Shown: positions 34,001 to 40,484, numbered from the stretch's first letter. The stretch is 64,000 nucleotides of DNA from Okapia johnstoni (GCA_024291935.2 CM044320.1:34006001-34070000), one strand, 5' to 3'. Notes: generated from the sequence alone by a model not told the origin. A program made the numbers and translations.

Positions 34001-35104
34001 GTTTGTCCAATGGAGTTGGGACAGGCATCAGGAGGGACATCTAAGAAAGGATTTAAGCCTGGTTTGGATGTACGCCTGTATGATGAGGATGACCTGGACC
34101 GGTTAGAGCAGGTAAACGTAACACCATAGGCCTGTTTCAAAATTCTTTCAGTATTTAAACACTAAATGAAAACTTTGTGTGCTGTCTACTAACTAAAGAT
34201 ATTTTCCTCTAATACCTAATAATAAAGATAATAGTAAGATAATAGCAAGCACTTACAGATTGTTTGCTACATCCCAGGTACTATCCTAAGCACATAACAT
34301 GTATTAATGTTCAGGGTATATAAAACATAGGGAGCATTGTTATTCCCATTTTAGAGATAAGGAAACTGAAGCACAGAATGGTTAAGTAACTTAAGACAGA
34401 AGAGCTGGTAGAATTGCTGGGATTCCAGCCTGCCAGGCTGGCTTCAAAGCTTGTACTATTTGCCTATGTTACGTCTATCTCAGTATTAAGGAAATCTATG
34501 TACTAAAACAAGTCTGGAATGGACACCTCATACTCCTTAGCCTTTTCAGTATCAGATCATGGTTCTGAGTATTGCTTTCAAATAAATATTCTTTGGTACC
34601 ATTGTCAACATCAGAGCTTTGGGCTCGATGTGCCAGCCAAGTGTTTTTCTTCTCGTTTTAATGTCCAGTTGCAGTCGTAGGAGGAGATGGCATCAGAACT
34701 GTTCTGTTGCTCCCACCCCATTCAGTGCCACTTGCACTGTTTCTTTTTAGACTTGTGTTCATTTTGCTGCATTTTTCTTGACATTGTGCAAATGAGTCTG
34801 TCATGTTGTGGTGTGTTCATTGCAGATGGAAGACTCAGAAGGGACAGTGAGACAGATAGGTGCATTCTCTGAGGGCATCAACAACCTAACTGTAAGTTGT
34901 AAAACGAATTTCAAATGTTCTGAAACTAAGCTTGACAGTCACCCCAAAGGGGACTGCCTGTGTAGTGGAGAGCTCAAGGTGCCTGGTGTGTGTGACTCCC
35001 ACCTCCTTGTCTTCCAGCACATGTTGAAGGAAGATGACATGTTTAAAGATTTTGCTGCCCGTTCCCCCAGTGCCAGCATCACCGATGAAGACTCGAACGT
35101 CTGA
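1031..35104 (+). CDS. PPFIBP1: PPFIBP1, liprin-beta-1 (3' part of gene, exons joined)
   Basis: This is the C-terminal part (about 720 residues) of liprin-beta-1, a cytoplasmic scaffold that pairs with liprin-alpha through SAM domains and belongs to cortical adhesion and microtubule-capture complexes. I read 20 coding exons, all with AG acceptors and GT donors and with phases that agree from exon to exon, plus one 33-bp cassette exon. In order they encode the end of the coiled coil ([18 protein letters not shown]), a Ser/Pro-rich linker ([31 protein letters not shown]), then SAM1 ([10 protein letters not shown]), SAM2 ([10 protein letters not shown]) and SAM3 ([13 protein letters not shown]), and a tail ending in DEDSNV-stop. 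The human protein has about 1010 residues, so roughly 280 N-terminal residues are upstream of the window. No frameshift or internal stop is seen. The exon assignment rests on my recollection of the human protein and on splice logic. Confidence 0.97.
1257..1365 (+). repeat. 27-bp tandem repeat, four copies, each with TGAGTCA
   Basis: Four copies of a 27-base unit (core gattgyacctgagtcagcc) follow one another. TGAGTCA occurs at 1270, 1297, 1324 and 1351, exactly 27 bases apart. Because 27 is a multiple of three, the array stays open in more than one frame, but I see no coding support. It lies in a PPFIBP1 intron. TGAGTCAGC matches the AP-1/NF-E2/MARE type of bZIP site. Confidence 0.85.
1484..1703 (-). 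mobile_element. CHR-type tRNA-Glu SINE, antisense
   Basis: A T-rich start (reverse of a poly(A) tail) is followed by gactgcactgggtctttgtt and ends in ccactggaccaccaggaaag. This is the reverse of the tRNA-derived head of CHR SINEs. Confidence 0.75.
1704..2790. other. Intron sequence, no feature recognised
   Basis: AT-rich PPFIBP1 intron without a transposon I can name. Short frames here are chance. Confidence 0.6.
2791..2852 (+). CDS. PPFIBP1: PPFIBP1 exon, 62 bp, coiled coil
   Basis: Acceptor gatatttcag and donor gtacgt bound a heptad-like, Lys/Glu-rich segment ([20 protein letters not shown]). It continues directly into DRKIEDLRQ of the next exon. Confidence 0.93.
2853..4015. other. Intron sequence with an unassigned 119-codon frame
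   Basis: Apart from AT-rich intron, 3037-3396 is open on the + strand (Ser/Thr-rich, no known domain). It has no homologue I recognise, so I treat it as a chance frame or old repeat. A purine-rich A-tract lies at 3900-3910. Confidence 0.5.
4020..4790. repeat. Ancient interspersed repeat, family not assigned
   Basis: The purine-rich text (gaagccttcaaagagg, aagtactggagccgtgag) resembles the copies at 39230-39850 and 48237-49010. It is an old, highly diverged mammalian repeat that I cannot name. Confidence 0.4.
4810..5245. repeat. Ancient interspersed repeat (same family as 10640-11130)
   Basis: Segments such as ttgatctcagctgggttgtg and cttcacgtggtggcctcaga share their order and wording with 10640-11130. 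Two diverged copies of one old family are likely; the name is uncertain. Confidence 0.45.
5515..5722 (-). mobile_element. Bov-tA SINE, antisense
   Basis: ccctgtggactgtagcccgc, then gagtgggttgccatttcc and a tRNA-like end ggattctttaccattgtgcc read as the reverse of Bov-tA. Confidence 0.85.
6152..6236 (+). CDS. PPFIBP1: PPFIBP1 exon, 85 bp, coiled coil
   Basis: The exon encodes [20 protein letters not shown] and then VVLAPDKT, the last clear coiled-coil stretch. The donor is gtatgt, and the final base starts a Gly codon finished by the next exon. Confidence 0.95.
6237..8807. other. PPFIBP1 intron with old L1 tail and diverged repeat
   Basis: A short L1 3' tail (acattgtaaagcaattctac plus A-run) lies at about 6545-6595. 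Text like the 39230 repeat continues to about 7050. The rest is AT-rich and unassigned. A 120-codon antisense frame at 7126-7488 has no recognisable domain. Confidence 0.5.
8808..8962 (+). CDS. PPFIBP1: PPFIBP1 exon, 155 bp, Ser/Pro linker
   Basis: The exon encodes the start of the low-complexity linker, including [18 protein letters not shown] and [15 protein letters not shown]. The acceptor is ttcctag and the donor is gtattt, and the exon ends on a codon boundary. Several SP and TP sites are possible proline-directed kinase targets (inference). Confidence 0.95.
9145..9612 (+). mobile_element. L1 3' end (artiodactyl type)
   Basis: The run from catggatggacctagagagt through gggagtttgggatggacatg to ttgggtataccccaatacaa and an A-rich tail is the typical 3' UTR of artiodactyl L1. 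It is 5'-truncated, and the tail is at 9583-9612. Confidence 0.85.
10045..10332 (-). mobile_element. Bov-A2 (dimeric) SINE with CTG repeat, antisense
   Basis: Two related units in tandem, each with gtcgtgtccgactct and ccaggctcc, follow a (CTG)n run at 10047-10069. The dimer plus trinucleotide run is the usual Bov-A2 structure in reverse. Confidence 0.88.
10640..11130. repeat. Ancient interspersed repeat (same family as 4810-5245)
   Basis: ccccaaaactttgtggcttg, cacgtgtctggtggttgagg and attcaaggagtgggaac are words of an old mammalian repeat I cannot name with certainty. Confidence 0.45.
11131..12215. other. Intron sequence, nothing recognised
   Basis: AT-rich PPFIBP1 intron. I see no exon with proper splice sites and no nameable repeat. 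Confidence 0.5.
12220..12520 (+). mobile_element. Old L1 3' end
   Basis: gaaggcagtcaaaaggtaca, aggaatgtgatgtacaacat and cattatcctgtacacctaaa follow the order of an old L1 3' UTR. The same family recurs at 56461-57500. Confidence 0.65.
12521..13045 (-). mobile_element. BovB 3' fragment, antisense
   Basis: From gttgttgttcagttgtcaag through ccaagggactctcaagagtc to acactgtctaggtttgtcat, the DNA is the reverse of the BovB 3' region (compare 45700-46227 on +). It is inserted in the preceding L1 end. Confidence 0.85.
13382..13486 (-). mobile_element. Very short young L1-BT insertion with 16-bp target duplication
   Basis: The direct repeat gaaagccctaaatttt occurs exactly at 13382-13397 and 13471-13486. 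Between them are 73 bases ending gccatacattgacatgaatc, the reverse of the L1-BT 3' terminus with its poly(A) tail. This is an extreme 5' truncation. Confidence 0.85.
13670..14320. repeat. Possible old LTR-like sequence
   Basis: Repeated phrases (gactgattgacttactcc and gactgacttactccc; attggttaac and ggattggttgac) and gtgactccatcttgt suggest a diverged LTR-type repeat. No gag, pol or env coding is visible. Low certainty. Confidence 0.3.
14690..14850 (-). mobile_element. MIR SINE, reverse
   Basis: gtcattttacaggggagaaa followed by cacagttaagtgactttcct is the reverse of the MIR core. Confidence 0.6.
15157..15272 (+). CDS. PPFIBP1: PPFIBP1 exon, 116 bp, linker
   Basis: The exon opens with [16 protein letters not shown], matching the known liprin-beta-1 segment, and continues as a Ser/Lys-rich linker ending KPETPFEE. 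Acceptor acattacag, donor gtatgt. The final AG is completed to a Ser codon by the next exon. Confidence 0.93.
15273..15848. other. Short PPFIBP1 intron, nothing recognised
   Basis: Unique AT-rich sequence between two linker exons; no repeat or extra exon seen. Confidence 0.5.
15849..15896 (+). CDS. PPFIBP1: PPFIBP1 exon, 48 bp, linker
   Basis: This short exon encodes [15 protein letters not shown] between acceptor tattttag and donor gtaagt. It enters and leaves in phase 2, so it could be skipped without a frameshift. Confidence 0.88.
15897..17130. other. PPFIBP1 intron, repeat-free
   Basis: About 1.2 kb without a recognisable transposon, which is unusual for this window. It could hold conserved intronic elements, but I cannot show that from sequence alone. 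Confidence 0.5.
17131..17191 (+). CDS. PPFIBP1: PPFIBP1 exon, 61 bp, linker
   Basis: The exon encodes [20 protein letters not shown]. Acceptor ttatttttag, donor gttggt. The donor is a weak match to consensus. The SSSLGNLKK part is well conserved in the family. Confidence 0.93.
17518..17547 (+). CDS. PPFIBP1: PPFIBP1 exon, 30 bp
   Basis: A ten-codon exon ([10 protein letters not shown]) in phase 0-0, bounded by tgaacag and gtaagt. Its size and symmetric phase make it a candidate for optional inclusion. Confidence 0.87.
17720..17970 (+). mobile_element. Old L1 3' end
   Basis: atatgatcccatttatgtaa, ggtggttgccaggggtggag and gaatgtgctaaatgccactg match the order of an old L1M-type 3' end. Confidence 0.6.
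17975..18095 (+). mobile_element. CHR-type SINE
   Basis: cttcgctggtccagtgattg, cacttccaatgcaggag and gtttgatccctggttgggga are the tRNA-Glu-derived head of a CHR SINE. It was inserted at the end of the L1 fragment. Confidence 0.75.
18787..19262 (+). mobile_element. Tigger1-type DNA transposon remnant with TA duplication
   Basis: The element starts caggcagacctcggagatat and ends ataaaatgaggtatacctg, with inverted ends and a TA on each side (18787-18788 and 19261-19262). It has about 470 bp of the roughly 2.4-kb family length, so the transposase region is missing. Confidence 0.85.
19263..20051. other. Intron with a 12-bp hairpin
   Basis: AT-rich, mostly unassigned. An inverted repeat at 19825-19853 (arm gtgatgatcatg, 4-base loop, one bulge) is the only structure I noticed. 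Confidence 0.5.
20052..20223 (+). CDS. PPFIBP1: PPFIBP1 exon, 172 bp, basic linker with RTASAP
   Basis: The exon encodes [33 protein letters not shown] and the basic [14 protein letters not shown] end. KRTASAP fits a basophilic-kinase and 14-3-3-type RxxSxP site (inference). The donor is gtacgt, and the final G joins either the cassette exon at 20706 or the exon at 22865. Confidence 0.96.
20706..20738 (+). CDS. PPFIBP1: PPFIBP1 alternative cassette exon, 33 bp
   Basis: This segment between atttctgaag and gtaccg encodes [11 protein letters not shown] in phase 1-1, so it can be included or skipped without changing the frame. Included, it places a second KRSASAP motif directly after KRTASAP of the preceding exon. 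I recall the same 11 residues in the long human isoform. The polypyrimidine tract is poor and UGU-rich and the donor departs from gtaagt, both typical of regulated exons. Confidence 0.82.
   Translation: MVNEVPVHPP
20739..22864. other. PPFIBP1 intron after the cassette exon
   Basis: The first 300 bases are richer in GC than the gene average. The stretch from about 22080 to 22770 reads like an old purine-rich repeat. No further exon is visible. Confidence 0.45.
22865..23015 (+). CDS. PPFIBP1: PPFIBP1 exon, 151 bp, linker
   Basis: The exon encodes [18 protein letters not shown], then [18 protein letters not shown] and IMRLFGK. It is bounded by tggaatag and gtaagt. The [11 protein letters not shown] part is Pro/Lys-rich and probably disordered. 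Confidence 0.96.
23275..23403 (+). CDS. PPFIBP1: PPFIBP1 exon, 129 bp, linker before SAM1
   Basis: The exon encodes [19 protein letters not shown], then [20 protein letters not shown]. Acceptor tctttacag, donor gtagga. LRRSQS is a good basophilic-kinase site by pattern only. Confidence 0.96.
23730..24210 (+). mobile_element. MIR split by an L1 3' end
   Basis: gtgtagtggttaagaacagt (23731) and the later gctaggctctagagatagac to atgagttaatatgc are two parts of one MIR. Between them, about 23750-24012, lies an L1 3' end (acttgtggttgccaagggga to caactataatta). Confidence 0.7.
24230..24460 (+). mobile_element. Bov-tA SINE
   Basis: Begins ggcttccctggtggcttag and continues with the usual Bov-A words caacccactccagtattctt and aggctacagtccgtgg. 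Confidence 0.9.
24461..25457. other. Intron sequence before SAM1, nothing recognised
   Basis: AT-rich PPFIBP1 intron. A 100-codon antisense frame at 24621-24923 has no known domain and no splice support. Confidence 0.5.
25458..25608 (+). CDS. PPFIBP1: PPFIBP1 exon, 151 bp, SAM1 first part
   Basis: The exon encodes [20 protein letters not shown] and then the SAM1 core with [19 protein letters not shown]. The W-x(6)-W-L spacing and the helical leucines are typical of SAM folds. Acceptor cccatag, donor gtgaat. Confidence 0.97.
26023..26252 (+). mobile_element. Bov-tA SINE with CA tail
   Basis: gggcttcccaggtggcatta to cagagtcagacacagctgaa, followed by a short (CA)n run at 26241-26250. Confidence 0.9.
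26533..26644 (+). CDS. PPFIBP1: PPFIBP1 exon, 112 bp, SAM1 end and SAM2 start
   Basis: The exon encodes [20 protein letters not shown], the last helices of SAM1, then a short acidic linker and the FNWVT start of SAM2. Acceptor tactatttcag, donor gtaaga. The exon boundary falls inside SAM2. Confidence 0.97.
26789..26877 (+). CDS. PPFIBP1: PPFIBP1 exon, 89 bp, SAM2
   Basis: The exon encodes [20 protein letters not shown] followed by GRMLHYMTI, the SAM2 core. The [10 protein letters not shown] signature is shared by liprins. Acceptor tatccatag, donor gtaagt. Confidence 0.97.
27815..28082 (-). mobile_element. L1 3' UTR, antisense
   Basis: ttggaatataattgctttac, cactgtgactcagctgtaag and ctgtattatatagcagcttc are the reverse of an artiodactyl L1 3' UTR. 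Confidence 0.7.
28235..28420 (-). mobile_element. MIR SINE, reverse
   Basis: cttactgtgtgtcaggcact and gatgaggaaacaaaagaact followed by ggtaacttagccatgttgcc is a reversed MIR. Confidence 0.65.
29130..29200 (+). mobile_element. L1 3' terminal fragment
   Basis: aaatcaactatactccaata followed by an A-rich run is the extreme L1 3' end. Confidence 0.55.
29322..29622 (+). mobile_element. L1 3' end with internal inverted repeat
   Basis: The L1 3' UTR words gggagtttgggattgacatg and aatcggctataccccaacac match the copy at 9145-9612. An 11-bp perfect inverted repeat at 29474-29501 replaces the usual text. Confidence 0.85.
30457..30579 (+). CDS. PPFIBP1: PPFIBP1 exon, 123 bp, SAM2 end
   Basis: The exon encodes [20 protein letters not shown], then [21 protein letters not shown]. 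The acceptor tract is a (TTTTG)n run ending ttgcag. The frame stays open past the donor gtagca through the intron to 30957, including a Bov-tA SINE. Confidence 0.97.
30766..30970 (+). mobile_element. Bov-tA SINE just after the SAM2 exon
   Basis: gggcttctttggtggctcag to gttggacacaactgagcaca. It starts about 190 bases past the donor at 30580 in the sense orientation, and the coding frame stays open through most of it. Confidence 0.9.
31090..31640. other. PPFIBP1 intron, nothing recognised
   Basis: AT-rich sequence with a poly-T run near 31235. No repeat family was assigned. Confidence 0.5.
31641..31766 (+). CDS. PPFIBP1: PPFIBP1 exon, 126 bp, SAM3 start
   Basis: The exon encodes [20 protein letters not shown], then [21 protein letters not shown] of SAM3. 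Acceptor tccccacag, donor gtaaaa. It begins and ends on codon boundaries. Confidence 0.97.
31965..32290 (-). pseudogene. Possible antisense processed copy (3' UTR-like)
   Basis: Read on the minus strand the segment ends with AATAAA (complement of 32004-32009), then an A-rich tail (complement of 31965-31990). The body has no long frame. It resembles a retroposed mRNA 3' end, source unknown. Confidence 0.3.
32290..32515 (+). mobile_element. MIR SINE
   Basis: aactttgtaatgcttgggtg, gcttctcactagcttaggca and aatgaaagagctttgcagac follow MIR order. Confidence 0.5.
32542..32730 (+). CDS. PPFIBP1: PPFIBP1 exon, 189 bp, SAM3 end
   Basis: The exon encodes [20 protein letters not shown], then [15 protein letters not shown], the C-terminal SAM3 helices, and the start of the tail ([12 protein letters not shown]). 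Acceptor ttcctgtag, donor gttggt, the same non-consensus donor start as at 17192. Confidence 0.97.
32731..33931. other. PPFIBP1 intron, nothing recognised
   Basis: Unique AT-rich sequence between the SAM3 and tail exons; no transposon named. Confidence 0.5.
33932..34111 (+). CDS. PPFIBP1: PPFIBP1 exon, 180 bp, tail
   Basis: The exon encodes [20 protein letters not shown], then [14 protein letters not shown] and [20 protein letters not shown]. It is a Lys-rich then acidic tail typical of liprin-beta. Acceptor ttcttttaaag, donor gtaaac. Confidence 0.97.
34235..34465 (-). mobile_element. MIR SINE, reverse
   Basis: cattttagagataaggaaac, gaagcacagaatggttaagt and gggattccagcctgccaggc are a reversed MIR. 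Confidence 0.75.
34826..34891 (+). CDS. PPFIBP1: PPFIBP1 exon, 66 bp, tail
   Basis: The exon encodes [20 protein letters not shown] and LT. It is bounded by tcattgcag and gtaagt and is phase 0-0. Confidence 0.97.
35018..35104 (+). CDS. PPFIBP1: PPFIBP1 last coding exon and stop
   Basis: The exon encodes [20 protein letters not shown], then ITDEDSNV and a TGA stop at 35102-35104. Only 126 bases of intron separate it from the preceding exon. The acidic C-terminal end matches liprin-beta-1. Confidence 0.97.
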   Translation, partial: HMLKEDDMFKDFAARSPSASITDEDSNV

Positions 35105-36870
35105 CCACAGCACCTGGATGAGAACAGGGAGCCCTTCGTGTTTGTTCCACTGTATTCCTCGGACACTCACAGTATCTACAGCAAGCCACAGACTGTGTAT
35201 TGTTTATCATTCCCACTTCCCATGTGGAAGTGGAGATGGAAAGCAGGGACTAGGGTGCTGATTCTAAAGTTGCCATGACAATTGAGACACTGGTGAATGA
35301 GAGTGTAATTGTTTCTCCTCTATTTAATGTAAAAAAAAAAATCTGTGATATATTATATTTAAAGTGTTGCATTTAATATGAGTATTTCACCATAGTCTTT
35401 CCATCCACATTCACAGCATGGAGGATTTGGGAAGCAGTGACCAGTATGTGAATGATTTTTGTCACGTCGATGTGACAGCACTACGGCCCTTGAAGCAGGA
35501 TGTTACATGCTTTCGAAATCAAATTGTGGAATTTCTTAGGCGTTCAGTGTGTCCACTATATGCCAGCCACACCTCCACTTGCCTCTTATTGTCCTGTTTT
35601 TATATATTTTTCTAAATATATGTATATACTTAGTACATAGAAAATAGAACTTTTATTTTGTAACATAAGGAAGATGGTAAAAAGATCACGTTAAAAAAAT
35701 ACAGTGATCAAAATTTTCGTATACCAGCTGTTTCTTGGAGAGGTCCAAATGATCTTTCTTTTCCCCTAAACTGAATTCTAATGATGTTGATCATTCAGAC
35801 TAAATTAACATATGTGAAATACCCCTTCTTTGATGACACCTCACAAAATTGTTGAAGAGCTTTTTAAGAATTTCAGCCTTGGTCTTGGAGCCTCTTAACT
35901 CATAAGGAAGAACCTGAGGGACATTTTAAATGCTATTAACCTGAGTGCATTCAAGAAACTCCCCCAAAATTTGTAGAAATAATTCCTGAAGAAACCAAAA
36001 CAAGACCCTTTACAGTATTAAGCTTCTTATCTTCCTCTTTGCTAAACATATCATTGCATCAAAATACTAACAGTCTGCCTAATGTTATTAATTGCACATT
36101 TCTCAGAGTATTCAGCAAATGGATTTTTTTTAAAAAGCTGAATACTTGTCTGAACATTTTGTCTCAGATTTCAGTAACTCAAAGACTGCAAAATTAGTTT
36201 CATAATGGCTATAGTGTGATGATAAAATGCAGTTCATGTTTTTCTGTAGCACAGAGCCAAGATATTCTTTATCAAGAAAATTGAAAGCTGCAATAAAAAC
36301 TGTTATTGTGTTTATTATTTTCTAGAGATGTCAGAAAAATATCCAATTTTTTATTCACTACTATGTCATTACTTATGATAGTCAGTGGTGGTAAAGACAG
36401 GTTTTCAAAAATTAGCGTAGGGTGGACAGTTCAATATATGTCCGAAGACTTGCCTAATAAACTATATTTCAATGTCAGTGGTATGACCTTTCAAGTTAGC
36501 AAGTTTCCAAGTTTCTTATCAAGGAACCCTGTGATACTAAATTACTATTTATTCATAATTAAAATGACTCAATGCTAATAATATTTTTGCTCCCTATCAA
36601 GCACTATTTGGTAACTGTATTGGACTCTTTCTGTATTTGTGTTTTACTTTAATGTGAACATATGTCACCATTTGAAAAACCATTTGTTATTCAATCCTGG
36701 TTAAAAATACCAAGAGACTGTTACAGATGCCAAATATTCCTTATTCAGGACAGTATAACATCACTGATGATATGTGATAAGGTTAAATTTTTTTGATGAT
36801 ATATATTCTTTTTACAAGCTATTTACACTGCTGGTATTACCATATGAAAAGAAATAAAGTCAATTGATAA
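35105..36870 (+). other. PPFIBP1: PPFIBP1 3' UTR with several poly(A) signals
   Basis: About 1.75 kb of AT-rich DNA follows the stop without recognisable transposons, as expected for a conserved 3' UTR. AATAAA occurs at 36292-36297 (followed by a TG-rich tract), 36456-36461 and 36853-36858. The last, followed by tttttattgtgtgttac, is the most likely final cleavage signal. The exact end is inferred. Confidence 0.75.
36853..36858 (+). terminator. PPFIBP1: Likely distal poly(A) signal of PPFIBP1
   Basis: AATAAA is followed within about 30 bases by a T/GT-rich stretch. A SINE begins at 37018, so transcription probably ends before it. Confidence 0.6.
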
Positions 36871-37017
36871 CTGCCTCATATTTTTATTGTGTGTTACTTT
36901 GTTTTCCTTTACTGGGAATAACCAAGTCACCTTTATTTTGGATCTAAAGAATAGTAACACCAACTCTTTACAGCTCACAAACTCTCAGAAATTTGTTTGA
37001 GGGGGGTCTATGTATCA

Positions 37018-37230
37018 GGGCTTCCCCGGTGGCTCAGTGGTAAAGAACCACCTGCAAAGCAGGAGAGGTAAGAGACAATCCCTGAGTCGGGAAGATCCCC
37101 TGGAGGAGGGCACAGCAACCCACTCCAGTACTGCTGCCTGGAGAATCCTATGGACAGAGGAGCCTGGAAGGCTACAGTCCATAGGGTCGAAAAGAGTCAG
37201 ACACAACTGAAGCCACTAGCATGCATAGCC
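37018..37230 (+). mobile_element. Bov-tA SINE
   Basis: agggcttccccggtggctca to cagacacaactgaagccact. It lies between the PPFIBP1 poly(A) signal and REP15. Confidence 0.9.
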
Positions 37231-37751
37231 TGTATCAACAGATGAAAATTTGAGACCTTTGCTTCAGAAACTTTCTCATGAAAGGAAACAGGCAGCTGAG
37301 CTTAGGGGATGAGGAATCATGGCAAAGGGGTATTGGAAAAGCAAACAGAAATGACTTGCCTACAAGCTTGAAGAAGTTAGTTGTAGAAAGAAGTTAGTTA
37401 AAGAACTAAATGGTATTTTTTAATGAAACTAAAACTTGAAAAAAGGAAACATCTCAGAAGAGGTTACTGAATACTTAAAGTTAGGTGAATATAACTAGAA
37501 GACATGATTTTTTGTGGAAGCTAGTATCTCTGACTTAATAAACCAGCAGGACTCAATATGAGTACAACACACCCAGTTGGCAAACAGGAAGACCTAACAT
37601 GTTTGTTTAGCTGTGTGTATATATGCTTACTTGTAGATTTCGAAAGCTGGGACCACGTTCACAGATGTGACTTCACTGCAAAATTTTTACTCTGAAAAAG
37701 AACAGTTCACATGCTCAATATCTAGAAGTAGTGTTCAGCGTGTGCAGGGAA
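37231..37751. other. REP15 upstream region
   Basis: No repeat recognised. It probably holds the REP15 promoter and 5' UTR. A TATA-like tatatatgc lies at 37618-37626, about 130 bases before the ATG; function is inferred. Confidence 0.4.
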
Positions 37752-38450
37752 ATGGGGCAGAAACCATCACAACAGCTGGCTCCAAAGGACAAAGAGTTTC
37801 TCGGCGTCTGCGAGGTGGTCAGTGGAGCTATCATCCACGCAGCTCAGAAACTGAAGGCCTACCTTGGATTTGAAGACACACTGAGCAATCTGTGCCCAGA
37901 TCCAAACACTCTCAATGAGATCTTCTTAATCCACTTTGTCACCTTCTGCCAAGAGCAAGGAGCTGACAAGTGGCTCACCACCACCAAGATGACCAAGCAC
38001 CAAGCCTTCCTGTTCGGGGCAGATTGGATTTGGACCTTCTGGGGATCCGATAAGCAAATACAGCTTCAGCTGGCCGTGCAGACACTGCAGATGGCTTCTC
38101 TTCCTCCTGTGGAATCTGATCCCTCCGACCCAGATTCCAAGGCAGAGGAGTCTTCCAGTAAGAAAAGTAGGTTTGACAAGCTGGAAGAATTCTGTAACCT
38201 GATAGGAGAGGACTGTCTTGGCCTGTGTATCATCTTTGGTGTGCCAGGAAACCCTAAAGACATCCGAGGAGTTGTCCTGGACAGTGTCAAGAGAGAGACA
38301 GTGAAGGGTCATCTGCCAAGAGGGACAGCTGTGGCACGATTCATCCTGGAAACGGAAGATTGTATCTCCATCAGGGAGCTGCTTGGAAACTGTCTGAGTA
38401 AGAAAGACGGGCTGAGAGAGGTGGGCAAGGTTTATATTAGCATCCTCTGA
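37752..38450 (+). CDS. REP15: REP15, Rab15 effector protein
   Basis: REP15 binds GTP-loaded Rab15 and controls transferrin-receptor recycling from the endocytic recycling compartment (known function). This is a single uninterrupted frame of 232 codons, close to the roughly 236 residues of the human protein. Recognisable segments are [58 protein letters not shown] and the end [16 protein letters not shown] chose the ATG at 37752 because it gives the known MGQK start and has G at -3 and +4; the frame upstream, from a GTG at 37731, has no ATG. Gly2 with Ser6 fits an N-myristoylation pattern (inference). A TATA-like tatatatgc lies at 37618-37626. The gene sits between PPFIBP1 and MRPS35, as in human. 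Confidence 0.96.
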   Translation: MGQKPSQQLAPKDKEFLGVCEVVSGAIIHAAQKLKAYLGFEDTLSNLCPDPNTLNEIFLIHFVTFCQEQGADKWLTTTKMTKHQAFLFGADWIWTFWGSDKQIQLQLAVQTLQMASLPPVESDPSDPDSKAEESSSKKSRFDKLEEFCNLIGEDCLGLCIIFGVPGNPKDIRGVVLDSVKRETVKGHLPRGTAVARFILETEDCISIRELLGNCLSKKDGLREVGKVYISIL

Positions 38451-38686
38451 ACTGGCCGTGTGAGATGAGACTGGCCTGTAAGATAAAAAGGAAACAAAAA
38501 TATTTTCTTCTAATAAGTTTATCCCCTCATGGGATTTTTTTCTCCCCTCGCCCCACCCCACATTGAATGAAAACCATCTCCTGAGTCAAAACATCCTAGT
38601 GTCATGATTATGGACAGCAAAAAAAGCCTACCTGTATTTCAGGGAAAATGGAAAATTTTACCTTAACCTTATATTTATTATTCAAC

Positions 38687-38714
38687 AATAAAAGTGGGAG
38701 GAAAGGATAATAAA
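38687..38714 (+). terminator. REP15: REP15 poly(A) signals
   Basis: Two AATAAA hexamers at 38687-38692 and 38709-38714 lie about 240 bases after the REP15 stop. This would give a short 3' UTR. The choice between them cannot be made from sequence. Confidence 0.55.
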
Positions 38715-39229
38715 GTCACCCTTCAAGTTCAACTTGAAAACAAATTGTGTTTGATAAGAGTAAGTCTAGCATTTAAAAGTGTAAAATGGGTTTTGACTGC
38801 TGTGGGTGGGAGGTGGGGAGGGTAAAGGGCTCCATAAGACTACAGAACAGGTTTAGTTGTATTTATTAATACAAAACCAGTTTCAATTCAGGACACATAA
38901 GCAAAACTGAGTCTGGCTGTCCCTCTCTACCCAGGCTCCCACCTCATCCCAAGCTGCCTGCTCTCTGCAGAGAGGACCTTGATGGGATCCCTTTGGGACT
39001 CATTTGAGTGTTAGCTTTACCTATGATTTTAACCCATATCACAATCCCTTGTAATAATGATTAACATCTATTTAGCATTTGCAGTAAGGAAAGTATATTC
39101 ATATATAAAAACTATACTTAAAAGCTGGGGTGAATTAAAACAGCACTCTAGGGAAGGAAAAATAATTTTTCCTCTATGCTTCTAGAGGACAGAAGCAAAA
39201 AGAATGCTTAAAAGTGTAAAGGGAAGCTT

Positions 39230-39850
39230 GATTCATTCACACATGATTGTTAAATGCCTGTTACTTGAAGGGCCCTGTTCTATGCCTTGCCAGTCCAACA
39301 GTAAAAAGAACAAAGTCCCTACTCTCAGGGAGTTTCCCTCTTAATGTGGAAGATGGACAATAAATAAATACCTGCATATATTTTAAATGCATATTTAAAT
39401 AAATGTCAGGGGTGGTGTACAGGAAAAGGGGATACTATTTTATGAGAGGTGGTTAAGGAAGGCCTCAGAGAGAAGGGGGAAATTTACCAGAAATGCGAAT
39501 GGAGAGAGATCATCAATGCAGGTATCTGGGAAAGAGTGTTCTAGACATAGGAATCTACAGATGCCAAGGGCCTGACCTGGGAATGGAGTTGATGTGTTTG
39601 AGACATAGTAACAGAGGCAGAGTGAGCAGGGAGAAGAATGATAGGAGACCGTTGAGGAAGGAGCCAGCAAACAGGAGAAGCAGATCACACTTGTAAGGAC
39701 TCGGGATTTTATTCTGATTGATGTGGGGACAGACATGTCTTGATCTGACTTAGACACTAAAACCCTCACTCAGTTGCTGGATGGAGACTAGACTGTAGGG
39801 AGGAAAGAGGAGCAGCAGAGCCCAGGGGGTAGCTAGGGAACTATTATAAT
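39230..39850 (+). repeat. Ancient interspersed repeat, family not assigned
   Basis: gaagggccctgttctatgcc, aaagtccctactctcaggga and gatgccaagggcctgacct match the wording of a common old mammalian repeat also seen at 48237-49010. Confidence 0.5.
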
Positions 39851-39874
39851 AACTCAGGTGAGAAAAAAGACTTG

Positions 39875-40097
39875 GGGCTTCCCAAGTGGCTCAGTGGTAA
39901 AGAATCCTCCTGCCAATGCAGGAGGCATGGGTTCAATTCCTGGGTCAGGAAGATCCCCGGGAGAAGGAAATGGCAACCCACTCCAGTATTTTTGCCTGGG
40001 AAATCCCATAGACAGAGGAACCCAGTGGGCTACAGTCCATGGGGTCACAAAGAGTTGGACACGACTGAGCATGCATGCATGCTCACACACACAGTCA
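39875..40097 (+). mobile_element. Bov-tA SINE with CA tail
   Basis: ggggcttcccaagtggctca to ttggacacgactgagcatgc, then a short CA-rich tail. Confidence 0.9.
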
Positions 40098-40484
40098 CAT
40101 ATACATAAGAGAGAAAAGGGTAGCCTGGAGCAAAGTGGCAGAAGAGAAGGAGTGAAGAGGTCAGATTAGGAACAGTTGATGGTAAAGCATACATCATTTG
40201 CTGATGATTGGATGCAATATATCACAATTAGAAGATTTATTTCCAAACTTCTTAAATATGACATTCCTTCATTCCAGAAACCAAAAGTTCAAGGAAAACA
40301 TTTTAGCCCTCTGTCTTCAATAAGTAGGTACAAATAGGCATGAGATGCATCTCTTCATGTTGTTAAGCAGTAATTATTCCTATTTGGAATATGCCTGGAA
40401 GGTTATAGTAGTCAGTCAATTTCTGTTTCCTTGTATAGAGTGACCCCTGTCTGCATCAGTGCTGTGTAGAGCAAGCTATCAAGG

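Noticed and set aside
37926..38561. 211-codon antisense frame
   Set aside because: It is the reverse shadow of the REP15 coding sequence.
39440..39769. 109-codon antisense frame
   Set aside because: It lies within an old interspersed repeat and has no known domain.
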